6,896 nucleotides of DNA from Planctomycetota bacterium (GTDB lineage: Bacteria; Planctomycetota; Phycisphaerae; Sedimentisphaerales; Anaerohalosphaeraceae), in the NCBI GenBank assembly GCA_003644215.1, contig QNBU01000063.1, forward strand, positions 1 to 6,896, written 5' to 3'. Below the pieces are notes generated by a model. It made no database searches. It was not told the origin of the DNA and saw only the letters and a list, made by a program, of their open reading frames with translations. Each line of letters opens with the position of its first letter. Within the stretch, counting starts at the first letter, position 1. Position numbers and translations under genes: made by a program. Of the stretch, positions 1-6,244 are shown in pieces.

Positions 1-900
1 GGTAGTAATATCCGCCGGATGGATGGGGCCATCGAGCGAAACTTCACAGCCATTACCAGACGGCTCGACCTCCACGCCGATCTGCCTGAACCGGTCTGTT
101 ACTGCCAGCATATGGTCCAGATTGCAGTTGTTGATTTGAAGTTTGCTTTTGGTGATCGCGGCGGCGACCATAAATGTCCCCGCTTCGATGCGGTCGCCGA
201 TGATTGAGTAGGTAATCGGTTTGAGTTCTTTGACACCCTCAATGACCAATCGCGGCGAGCCGATACCGCTGATCTTCGCCCCCATCGCATTGAGGCAATT
301 GGCCAGATCCGCCACTTCCGGCTCGCACGCCGCCGATTCGATAATCGTGGTCCCCTTGGCCAGCACCGCCGCCATCATTACATTGCCCGTCCCCAGAACC
401 GTCGAACCGAACGGGCCGCCGAGAAAGATTTGTGTTCCCACCAAACCGCCTGCCGGGGCTTCGGCGACGATGTAGCCATTTTCCAGATATATCTTCGCTC
501 CCAGGGCCTTAACGCCGCGCAGGTGGATATCAACCGGTCGGTCGCCAATCGCGCAGCCGCCGGGCATGGATACCTTAACCCTGCCGCAACGAGCCAGTAA
601 CGGACCCAATATACAGATGCTCGCACGCATCCTGCGGACGATTTCGTAGTCGCCGACCGGGTTGTCGATAACAGTTGCGTCGATATGCAGTCCGCCCTCG
701 TCCCGCCGGACCTTGGCGCCGAGCGATTCGACAAGGGTCTCCATTGAACGGATGTCTGCCAGATCGGGGGCATTAGGGATAGTCGATTCACCACCGGCCA
801 ACAGCATTGCCGCAACAATCGGGAGGGTTGAATTCTTCGAGCCGGCCACCTCAATGGAGCCGGAGAGTTGAACGGGGCCGTCAATTTCAAAAATATCCAT
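1..900 (-). CDS. murA: UDP-N-acetylglucosamine 1-carboxyvinyltransferase (MurA), N-terminal 300 residues; gene runs off the left edge
   Basis: MurA transfers enolpyruvate from PEP to UDP-N-acetylglucosamine, the first committed step of peptidoglycan synthesis, in the cytoplasm. The frame is open from the ATG at 900 to base 1, giving 300 residues of a family usually near 420. Landmarks fit MurA: AGSKNSTLPI near the N-terminus with Lys22 where E. coli MurA has its substrate-binding Lys22; PGGCAIGDRPVDIHL, whose Cys116 matches the PEP-binding, fosfomycin-targeted Cys115 of E. coli; Arg121 matching Arg120; GTGNVMMAA and CEPEVADLAN in the middle; and GDRIEAGTFM at about 235-244. The catalytic Asp (E. 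coli 305) would lie just past the window edge. The start is supported by AAGGA at 908-912, 7 nt upstream. A Cys at this site predicts fosfomycin sensitivity, unlike the Asp-type enzymes. The alternative family AroA (EPSP synthase) is excluded by the PGGC loop. Confidence 0.97.
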   Translation of the reverse strand, partial: MDIFEIDGPVQLSGSIEVAGSKNSTLPIVAAMLLAGGESTIPNAPDLADIRSMETLVESLGAKVRRDEGGLHIDATVIDNPVGDYEIVRRMRASICILGPLLARCGRVKVSMPGGCAIGDRPVDIHLRGVKALGAKIYLENGYIVAEAPAGGLVGTQIFLGGPFGSTVLGTGNVMMAAVLAKGTTIIESAACEPEVADLANCLNAMGAKISGIGSPRLVIEGVKELKPITYSIIGDRIEAGTFMVAAAITKSKLQINNCNLDHMLAVTDRFRQIGVEVEPSGNGCEVSLDGPIHPADITT

Positions 901-910
901 AAGCGATTCC

Positions 911-939
911 TTGCAAAATTAGCATTGATGTACTATAAC
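911..939 (+). promoter_or_regulatory. possible divergent promoter toward the CPBP gene
   Basis: On the plus strand TTGCAA (911-916, 4 of 6) and TATAAC (934-939, 5 of 6) have a 17-base spacer. Its -10 overlaps the -10 of the murA promoter on the other strand, so the two would compete for polymerase. The leader to the ATG at 1050 would be about 100 nt and would include the small hairpin at 1011-1024. The match is only moderate. Confidence 0.3.
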
Positions 940-961
940 ACGCAGGCGTTTGGGAAGTCAA
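932..961 (-). promoter_or_regulatory. sigma70-type promoter of murA
   Basis: On the minus strand TTGACT (956-961) and TATAGT (932-937) are separated by 18 bases; each hexamer matches the sigma70 consensus at 5 of 6 positions. Transcription would begin near 925, leaving a leader of about 25 nt that contains the AAGGA ribosome site at 908-912. The position immediately upstream of murA makes chance unlikely, but no transcript data are available. Confidence 0.65.
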
Positions 962-1010
962 AAGGGAAATCCGTAACATTTTAACCCCATGCAGTTGTGC
1001 TGTAAGAGTT

Positions 1011-1024
1011 CAAGCTTTAGCTTG
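1011..1024. repeat. short palindrome in the leader of the CPBP gene
   Basis: CAAGC and GCTTG form a 5-bp stem around TTTA; a sixth T-A pair is possible, closing to a 2-base loop. It lies 25 bases before the first ATG of the CPBP frame. It may be a leader hairpin or a small dispersed palindrome. No U-tract follows, so it is not an intrinsic terminator. Confidence 0.3.
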
Positions 1025-1049
1025 TTTCGGACAGATAACACACTAAAGT

Positions 1050-1931
1050 ATGAACTCCTACTGGTATCGGCATTTTATGCAAAGATTATTTAACATCATC
1101 GCGCAGACGGACTCCAACACGGCCAAGATGGCCGTGCCACCCGATGCTTTTTTGGATCCGGCCTCAATCATACTATGTACGGCGGGGCTTTGTGTCGGGA
1201 TTATCTGGCTATTCTGGTTCGGTGGCTTCGGGGCCTTGCGAAAAGCTCCCGTTCGCCGACACCGCCAACGGTTTGTCTTCTGGCCGCTGGTGATACTGGT
1301 TTTCTGGATTGGCGGGATGCTCATCGTCCAGACAGTTACGACAACAGATATTATTTCCTATCCGGCCAATGCCATACTGGAAATTGGATTGATCGCAGGA
1401 ATGCTCATTATCGCCCGCAAATCATTCGCCCGAGGTCTCAAGGGTTTTGGATTAAATGGCAAATATCTCATCAGCAACATGCCGTGGGCGGCGATCAATC
1501 TGCTGGGAACTTTTCCGCTGATCCTATCCGGACTCTGGGTTTCATTGACACTGGGCCGTCTTTTCAAGGGTGCTGGGTTTTCGCTTGAAGTTCATCAAAC
1601 GCTAGATATATTGACCGACGCCGGGGTAGGATTGAGGATACTGGTCATTATCTTCGCGGCGGTAATCGTACCGGTTTTTGAAGAGTTACTGTTTCGCGGT
1701 TTCTTTCAGACCTCATTGCGGTCGCTTTCCGGCAGCCCGTGGGTGGGGATTATTTTAACATCGGTCTTTTTCGCGATCCTGCACCCGCCAACACATATTC
1801 CGGCTCTGTTTTTCCTGTCTTGTGGTCTTGGCTATGCCTATGAACGCAGTGGATCGCTGTTTCGCCCAATCCTGATGCACATCTTTTTCAACGGACTCAG
1901 CATTGGTATGACGCTTCTTGCGGCACAATAA
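1050..1931 (+). CDS. CPBP-family (CAAX-like / Abi) intramembrane metalloprotease
   Basis: A 293-residue polytopic membrane protein with the three CPBP motifs: EELLFR (Glu211, Glu212, Arg216), FAILH (Phe241, His245) and HIFFN (His277, Asn281). In this family, which includes Rce1 and bacterial Abi/MroQ-type proteins, the paired Glu and the two His are the catalytic residues within the membrane. Hydrophobic stretches lie near residues 38-58, 76-96, 105-122, 146-168, 195-212, 232-248, 252-265 and 272-290, with a basic loop at 64-74. Substrate is unknown; bacterial members act in protein maturation, signalling or bacteriocin immunity, and nothing nearby decides between these. The start is uncertain: no good ribosome site precedes the ATG at 1050. 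In-frame ATGs also lie at 1077 and 1128, and the first membrane segment begins only near residue 38. The stretch coding for residues 23-29 is a perfect hairpin resembling a dispersed repeat, so the native N-terminus may begin at or after it. Confidence 0.9.
   Translation: MNSYWYRHFMQRLFNIIAQTDSNTAKMAVPPDAFLDPASIILCTAGLCVGIIWLFWFGGFGALRKAPVRRHRQRFVFWPLVILVFWIGGMLIVQTVTTTDIISYPANAILEIGLIAGMLIIARKSFARGLKGFGLNGKYLISNMPWAAINLLGTFPLILSGLWVSLTLGRLFKGAGFSLEVHQTLDILTDAGVGLRILVIIFAAVIVPVFEELLFRGFFQTSLRSLSGSPWVGIILTSVFFAILHPPTHIPALFFLSCGLGYAYERSGSLFRPILMHIFFNGLSIGMTLLAAQ
1118..1136. repeat. perfect 7-bp stem hairpin inside the CPBP reading frame
   Basis: CACGGCC (1118-1124) and GGCCGTG (1130-1136) pair perfectly around the loop AAGAT. 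The second hairpin in the window, at 2545-2563, has the same 7-5-7 geometry, the loop AGGAT, and stems that differ by compensatory changes: a G-C pair replaced by A-T and a C-G pair replaced by G-C. This suggests two members of one dispersed palindromic family. This copy is translated in frame (N-T-A-K-M-A-V), and its loop supplies the first bases of the in-frame ATG at 1128. Confidence 0.55.
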
Positions 1932-2078
1932 ACAATCGCAAAAGGGCCGATAAAACAATCGCTCCAGCAACAGCAGGGCGACAAGTCCAGACAGTAAGCC
2001 ATACACCCGTAATTACCACATCTTTCGATTATCTTCTGTCTGAATCTGGCCGATAGTATGTAGGAGATTGACTGATTT

Positions 2079-2084
2079 GAGGAA
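2079..2084 (+). promoter_or_regulatory. ribosome binding site of the pilin-like gene
   Basis: GAGGAA ends 8 bases before the ATG at 2093 and is the best Shine-Dalgarno match near it. It fixes the start that yields a short basic prepilin leader. Confidence 0.6.
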
Positions 2085-2092
2085 GTACGCTT

Positions 2093-2485
2093 ATGAAAAA
2101 GCTTTGTGGATTCACGCTGATTGAGTTAATGGTGGTCATTTTGATCGTCGGTGTTCTGGCCGCGGCGGCGGTTCCGCTGATGCGAGGCCGGATCGACCGC
2201 AGTAAATGGACCGAGGCCAATGCCGGCGCCGGTGCGATTCGGACCGCCATGAAAACCTATCTGATGGAAACCGGCAACATCGTTACCGGCAGTTTAACAA
2301 ACGCATCGGTGCAGCAGGCCCTCGAAATTCAATCGGGTGATTTAACGGGGAGCTACTTCGTCGCCGCAGATTACAACATTGACAGCGTCAACGCTAACGG
2401 CATAGCGGTCATCACCATAACAGGCAGCCAATCAAATGCCCCCTCCGGCAGTAAAACACTGGCGCTGGACGGAACCTTCGAGTAA
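2093..2485 (+). CDS. type IV pilin-like / pseudopilin protein with prepilin N-terminal motif
   Basis: A 130-residue protein beginning with a classic prepilin signal: leader MKKLCG, then FTLIELMVVILIVGVL. Cleavage by prepilin peptidase would fall between Gly6 and Phe7, with N-methylation of Phe7. Glu11 is the conserved Glu at mature position 5 that drives filament assembly. The hydrophobic helix spans about residues 7-30. The remaining 100 residues are small and polar, rich in Gly, Ala, Ser, Thr and Asn, ending in GSKTLALDGTFE, consistent with a short beta-rich head. The mature part has no Cys, so it lacks the C-terminal disulfide loop of classical PilA. By size it could be a minor pilin, a GspG-like pseudopilin or a small major pilin; the sequence does not decide. 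No assembly ATPase, PilC, secretin or prepilin peptidase gene lies in the window, so it stands alone here. It converges on secA. Confidence 0.88.
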   Translation: MKKLCGFTLIELMVVILIVGVLAAAAVPLMRGRIDRSKWTEANAGAGAIRTAMKTYLMETGNIVTGSLTNASVQQALEIQSGDLTGSYFVAADYNIDSVNANGIAVITITGSQSNAPSGSKTLALDGTFE

Positions 2486-2491
2486 AAGACC

Positions 2492-2573
2492 TTTAATGGA
2501 ACGCAGACTTCGGAGTCTGCGCCGAGAGCGTTATCGGCCAGCAGCACAGGCAGGATGCCTGTGTTCCATTAAA
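2492..2573. repeat. 82-bp palindromic element with three internal hairpins, between convergent genes
   Basis: The ends form a perfect 11-bp inverted repeat: TTTAATGGAAC at 2492-2502 and its complement at 2563-2573. Inside are three potential arms. One is an 8-bp stem with a TCGG loop (2502-2521, CGCAGACT / AGTCTGCG). The second is a 5-bp stem (GCCGA 2521-2525 / TCGGC 2534-2538). The third is a 7-bp stem with an AGGAT loop (2545-2563, CACAGGC / GCCTGTG). End bases are shared between arms, so not every pair can form at once. It begins 6 bases after the pilin stop and ends 15 bases before the secA stop. It looks like a REP- or MITE-type dispersed element that may also stop transcription from both sides; the third arm resembles the hairpin at 1118-1136. 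It is not a tRNA: the T-loop motif and acceptor end are missing. Confidence 0.6.
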
Positions 2574-2588
2574 AACAGTTTGCGTCAA

Positions 2589-2939
2589 TCAAAGATTCCT
2601 GCCGCAGCATTTTTTGTATTTTTTGCCGCTGCCGCAAGTACAGGGGTCATTGCGGCCGACCTTGGGTTGGTTGAGCTTGATCTGTTTGACTTTCTTTTCG
2701 CCCTGCGGTGCCTGTGCGGCGGCTCGCTGGCGCTGGGCCATCTCGAACTGGTTGACATCTTCGTGCTTTGCCTGGCTGACATTATAGACGCTCTTGCTGC
2801 GCTGGCCGGCCTCTAATCGCACACGGAAGATAATATCCGTTACACGATCCTCGATGCTTTCGAGCATCTCGTTGAACATCCGGTGGCCTTCATGCTTGTA
2901 CTCAATTTTCGGGTCTTTCTCTGCATAGGCCCGCAGCAT
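2589..2939 (-). CDS. secA: SecA C-terminal piece in the -1 frame: end of scaffold domain, linker and SEC-C zinc motif
   Basis: This is the part of secA beyond the frame break. If translated separately from the ATG at 2939 it gives 116 residues starting MLRAYAEKDPKIEYKHEG, a strongly conserved SecA segment. A Lys/Gln/Ala-rich linker follows, then the SEC-C motif C-x-C-x8-C-C, which in SecA binds zinc and contacts SecB or the ribosome. AGGA at 2947-2950 stands 7 bases before this ATG, so reinitiation is possible in principle. The more likely reading is that it belongs to one continuous SecA and that one A was lost, in the sequencing or in the genome. Confidence 0.6.
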   Translation of the reverse strand: MLRAYAEKDPKIEYKHEGHRMFNEMLESIEDRVTDIIFRVRLEAGQRSKSVYNVSQAKHEDVNQFEMAQRQRAAAQAPQGEKKVKQIKLNQPKVGRNDPCTCGSGKKYKKCCGRNL

Positions 2940-5900
2940 AATACTTTCCTGAGGTGGTCCATTGCGTAGAGATGATCCTTCCACGCCTGGTCATAAATCT
3001 GCAACAGTACATACCGCTCCAGGTCCGTCAGTTCTTTACGCAAAAAGTCGCGTCCGGCTTTCAGCAGAAGCCCCGTCGCCTGTTCAGTATCCTTTAGCGC
3101 CTCAATATCCAGTTCTGCCTCGAACCGTTTTTTGGCCCACGCAACCAGCCCATCGGTATCGGTCGATTGCATTTTGCTCTCAACCGTTTCGGTCAGCTTG
3201 CCGTTGTTCCAGGATTCACTAAGGGCCAAAAGCTGCGCGTGAATGTCTTTTGGCTTGGTGTCCTGAATCTGTTCGGCGGTCAACGACGCCTCATATTTCT
3301 TATTGGCCCAGTCCGCCATCGCCTCAAACGCATACACATTCGGCTCGGTGCGGCCAAAGACCATATTCATCGCAAACTCAACCGGGTACTCAATTTCCCG
3401 GCGATTGTATTTATCCTGAACGGAATCCGTCAGTTTTTGCCGAAGCTGCTCGGGTTTGAGTTGCTGGAGTTCATCTGCTTCCAGCTTAATGTCAAACTTC
3501 GAGGTCGCCCACTGGGCAAACGACTTCAATGAGTAATCTTCTTTCAGGAACTCGACTAAGCGGTCGGTGTCTTTTTTGTCCACCTGCTCACACGCCGCAT
3601 CGATCAGTGTCTGTTCAATTTCATCGGCAGTCATGTTCCGAATTTTACCGGCCGACAGGGACACCTTAAATGCACTCATTGCCCACTTGACCAACGCCTC
3701 GATCTTCCAACTCTTCGGGTCGTCATAATCTTCAAGGTACTCACCCAGCGCAACCGAAATCTCATTGGCCACATCTTTTTTGGCCCTGTCCTTAACGAGA
3801 TCGTCAATCTGCTCGATGTCCAGCGCCACCAGTCGCTTAGCGTCCAGTTCAACATTGAACTCACCCTTTAGCCACTCGACCATACAGCGGAACGGGTAAT
3901 CTCTCGCGAGAATATTCTCACACGCCCCGTTGATCATATCTTCGATCATCTGCTGAATCGACTGTTTCAGATCGCGACCCTCGATCACTTTTCGCCGACT
4001 GCCATAAAAGTACTTCCGCTGAAAATCCATGACCTCGTCATATTCGAGGAGACTTTTTCGCGACTCGAAGTTGCGTTCCTCAACTTTTTTCTGTGCTTTT
4101 TCGATCCCCTTGCTGATACGCCCATGCTGGATGGGCATTCCCTCTTCCCAGCCGATAAATGACAGCAGTTTGACGGTTACATCCGGTGCAAAAATACGCA
4201 TCAGGTCATCGTCAAACGACAGGAAAAACACGCTCGAACCGGCATCGCCCTGACGACCCGCACGACCACGAAGCTGGTCATCGATCCGGCGGGATTCATG
4301 CCGCTCGGTACCGAGGATATGCAGACCGCCCAGCTCAACCACGCCGTCGCCCAGCTTGATATCCGTACCGCGACCGGCCATATTTGTCGCAATCGTCACA
4401 TTACCCCGCATCGAACCATCCCGTGCGGCGTGCTGCCAGCCGGCCTTTTCCACGATAATTGCTTCGCGGGCGTGCTGTTTGGCGTTGAGCACTTCATGAT
4501 CAACGCCGTAGCGGCGGGTCAATGCCTGCGACAGGGCCTCGCTCTTTTCAATGCTGACCGTGCCAACCAAAACCGGTCTGCCCGCTGTGCTGACTTCGTG
4601 AATCTCATCGACAATGGCGTTGAACTTTTCCTTCATCGATTTATAGATCATATCCTCGCAGTCATCCCGCACACACGGTCGGTTCGTCGGAATCACGACC
4701 ACTTCAAGCTGATAGATATTCATAAACTCACCGGCTTCGGTCACAGCGGTTCCGGTCATGCCTGCGAGTTGACCGTACAGCTTAAAAAAGTTTTGCAGCG
4801 TGATCGTTGCCAGCGTCTGGGTTTCTTCCTTAACCTGCACATTTTCCTTGGCCTCAACCGCCTGGTGCAAACCATCAGACCACTGCCGCCCGTGCATCAG
4901 ACGACCGGTAAACTCATCGACGATGATGATCTTGCCGTCCATAACGACATAATCCTTCTCCCGCTCGAAGGTCACATGTGCCCGCAATGACTGCTCCAAC
5001 ATATGCGGCCATTCCATATTCGAGCCGGTAAAGAACGAACCAACGCCCGCAATCTCCTGAGCCGCACCAATGCCCTCATGGGTCAGATGCACGGCCTTGC
5101 GGTCCTGCTCAATCTCGTAATACTCCGTCATCGACTCGAGTTTCGCCTGATCAGCTTCTCTCTGTGACCGGGTTTCGTCAATGACCTTTTGGGCCTTTTC
5201 CGCGCGAGCGCTGTCTTTCGCTTTTTTGGCCTCGGACAGTTCACCCTGCGCATTGGCCACCGTTCGTTCAGCGGTATCGATGGTTTTCTTGAGATGCGTA
5301 TAGGATGCTTGCAGCGACATCAACTGCCGGCCGACAGCATCGGCCTTTTGGTATCGTGTAACATCATCCTGCGCCGGGCCGGAAATAATCAGCGGTGTCC
5401 GCGCCTCATCGATCAGGATCGAGTCCACCTCATCGATGATCGCATACTCCAGCGGCCCCTGTGCCATCTGCGCCATCGAGGTCTTCATATTGTCACGCAG
5501 ATAGTCAAAGCCGAATTCATTATTGGTGCCATAGGTGATATCGCAGGCGTACTGCGCCCGCCGTTCGTCGCCGGAGGTATCCATGTCCGCCTGAATCGCG
5601 CCAACCGTCATCCCCAGTGCATTGTACACCGGACTCATCCAATCGGCATCACGCTTGGCGAGGTAATCATTGACGGTAATCAGATGCACTCTACGACCGG
5701 TTAAATGCACCAGATAAGCGGCCAGTGTCGCCACCAGCGTTTTCCCCTCACCGGTAGCCATCTCGGCGATCTTGCCCTCGAACAGGACATGGCCGCCGAC
5801 GAGCTGCACATCGTAATGCCGCATGTCCAGATTCCGCCGGGCCACTTCCCGCACCACCGCAAACGCCTCGGTCAGGATATGTTCAGGATCGGGGTCATTT

Positions 5901-6076
5901 TTCAGCGTTTCCTTAAACGCAGCCGTCCTGGCCTTGAGCTGTTCATCGCTCAGGGCTTTTGTCTGCTCCTCCAGTTCACTGGCCGTCAATGCCATCTGCA
6001 TATACGACTTAATGATCCGCTCATTACGCGAACCAAACATCCCCACCAAAAACTTATTAAACGCCTTTACGACCAT
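2589..6076 (-). CDS. secA: preprotein translocase ATPase SecA, enlarged, with an apparent frameshift near residue 1044
   Basis: SecA is the ATP-driven motor that pushes unfolded preproteins through SecYEG. From the ATG at 6076 one frame runs to 2945 (residues 1-1044) and the protein continues one frame back, at 2945-2589, for 118 residues; joined, it would be about 1162 residues against 800-950 in most SecAs. In order: QLVGG Q-motif region (91-95); Walker A ATGEGKT (107-113); DEVD Walker B (215-218); DEARTPLIISGP (223-234); cross-linking domain with a charged helical insert at about 250-315; SDGLHQAVEAKE (400-411); LAGMTGTA (437-444); TNMAGRGTD (564-572); GTERHESRRIDDQLRGRAGR (589-608); scaffold helix (655-690); expanded wing region with five W-x4-[FY]-x3-L units (731-1005); WKDHLYAMDHL (1032-1042); and a zinc tail CTCGSGKKYKKCC. 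The ATG at 6076 has AAGGG at 6083-6087; a TTG-initiated upstream extension into the AT-rich repeat is unconvincing. Without a frame correction the upstream frame adds 34 unrelated residues and stops at 2840. Confidence 0.95.
2943..2950 (-). other. frameshift site in secA: one A apparently missing from an A run
   Basis: On the minus strand the sequence reads AGG AAA GTA TTA in the upstream frame. Adding one A gives AGG AAA AGT ATT ATG, that is R-K-S-I-M-L-R-A-Y-A-E-K-D-P, which restores the normal SecA sequence after MDHL without loss. No X-XXY-YYZ slippery heptamer is present (the seven bases are C AGG AAA), so programmed -1 frameshifting is not well supported. Confidence 0.75.
3062..3889 (-). 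repeat. five imperfect protein repeats in the SecA helical wing region
   Basis: The coding sequence for SecA residues 730-1005 contains five units with identical internal spacing W-x4-[FY]-x3-L: W735/F740/L744, W798/F803/L807, W856/F861/L865, W923/Y928/L932 and W980/F985/L989. The tryptophans are 63, 58, 67 and 57 residues apart. Each unit is followed by an acidic or polar amphipathic segment, such as IEQIDDL, ADEIEQTL and PEQLRQKL. Most SecAs have at most one comparable stretch in the wing domain, so this appears to be an internal duplication. DNA-level identity between units is low, so the duplication is old. Confidence 0.75.
5102..5344 (-). other. charged helical insert in the SecA preprotein cross-linking domain
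   Basis: SecA residues about 245-325 lie between ISGP (231-234) and the VHLTHEG strand (329-335). This spacing is about 95 residues, compared with about 50 in E. coli SecA. The extra part is rich in Ala, Lys, Glu, Gln and Arg with spaced hydrophobics (TAERTVANAQGELSEAKKAK), consistent with a coiled-coil or helical hairpin. I recall Bacteroidetes SecAs also having an insertion here, so the site tolerates growth. Confidence 0.55.
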
Positions 6077-6082
6077 AGTCAG

Positions 6083-6087
6083 CCCTT
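6083..6087 (-). promoter_or_regulatory. ribosome binding site deciding the secA start
   Basis: AAGGG on the minus strand lies 6 bases upstream of the ATG at 6076. It favours this start over the in-frame TTG at 6133, which would place 19 atypical residues ahead of a normal SecA N-terminus. Confidence 0.5.
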
Positions 6088-6119
6088 TTTTGTAAACGAA
6101 AACACTAATTCCTAAGCAC

Positions 6120-6230
6120 GAAATCCGAAACAAATTCTAATGATAAAAATTCAAATGCTCAAAACAGGGCTTAATGTGTTTGCCAATTTGAAACATTTAG
6201 ATTTTGGATTTGTTTCGATTTTCGGATTTC
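6120..6230. repeat. AT-rich imperfect inverted repeat between efp and secA
   Basis: GAAATCCGAAA at 6120-6130 is perfectly inverted at 6220-6230, and CGAAACAAAT at 6126-6135 is inverted at 6208-6217. The right arm carries a small extra segment, and weaker similarity continues inward (CAAATG and GTTT-type words). The stretch is much more AT-rich than the flanking genes. Such AAATCCGAAA-type sequences look like a non-coding dispersed element; I recall similar intergenic repeats in environmental planctomycete-like contigs but could not check. It encodes no convincing protein. Confidence 0.55.
6134..6162 (-). promoter_or_regulatory. possible secA promoter inside the AT-rich repeat
   Basis: On the minus strand TTGAGC (6157-6162, 4 of 6) and TAGAAT (6134-6139, 5 of 6) are 17 bases apart. 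Transcription would start near 6127, with a leader of about 50 nt to the secA ATG. AT-rich sequence yields such matches by chance fairly often, so this is tentative; secA could instead be read through from efp. Confidence 0.35.
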
Positions 6231-6244
6231 AGAATTTGGATTTT

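Noticed and set aside
1755..2006. Minus-strand frame with a hydrophobic start (GTG at 2006)
   Set aside because: It is mostly antisense to the CPBP catalytic region, and after a short hydrophobic start the sequence is low in structure and unlike any family I know.
2492..2573. tRNA gene suggested by the cloverleaf shape
   Set aside because: No GTTCGA-type T-loop, no D-loop pattern, no proper anticodon arm and an outer stem of 11 bp.
2486..2588. Classical rho-independent terminator between the pilin gene and secA
   Set aside because: The hairpins are strong, but on neither strand does a run of T follow directly, so only a general terminator-like role is possible.
2943..2950. Programmed -1 frameshift as in dnaX
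   Set aside because: The site C AGG AAA is not a slippery heptamer, and a slip of the Lys codon AAA to GAA is poor. The AGGA overlaps the slip site instead of lying upstream of it.
4298..4990. Long plus-strand open frame of 230 codons, and similar ones at 5189-5704 and 5705-6115
   Set aside because: All are antisense to well-conserved SecA codons, and their translations show no family motif.
6077..6133. TTG-initiated 19-residue extension of SecA
   Set aside because: It lies partly in the AT-rich repeat, has no resemblance to SecA N-termini, and the ATG at 6076 has its own AAGGG.
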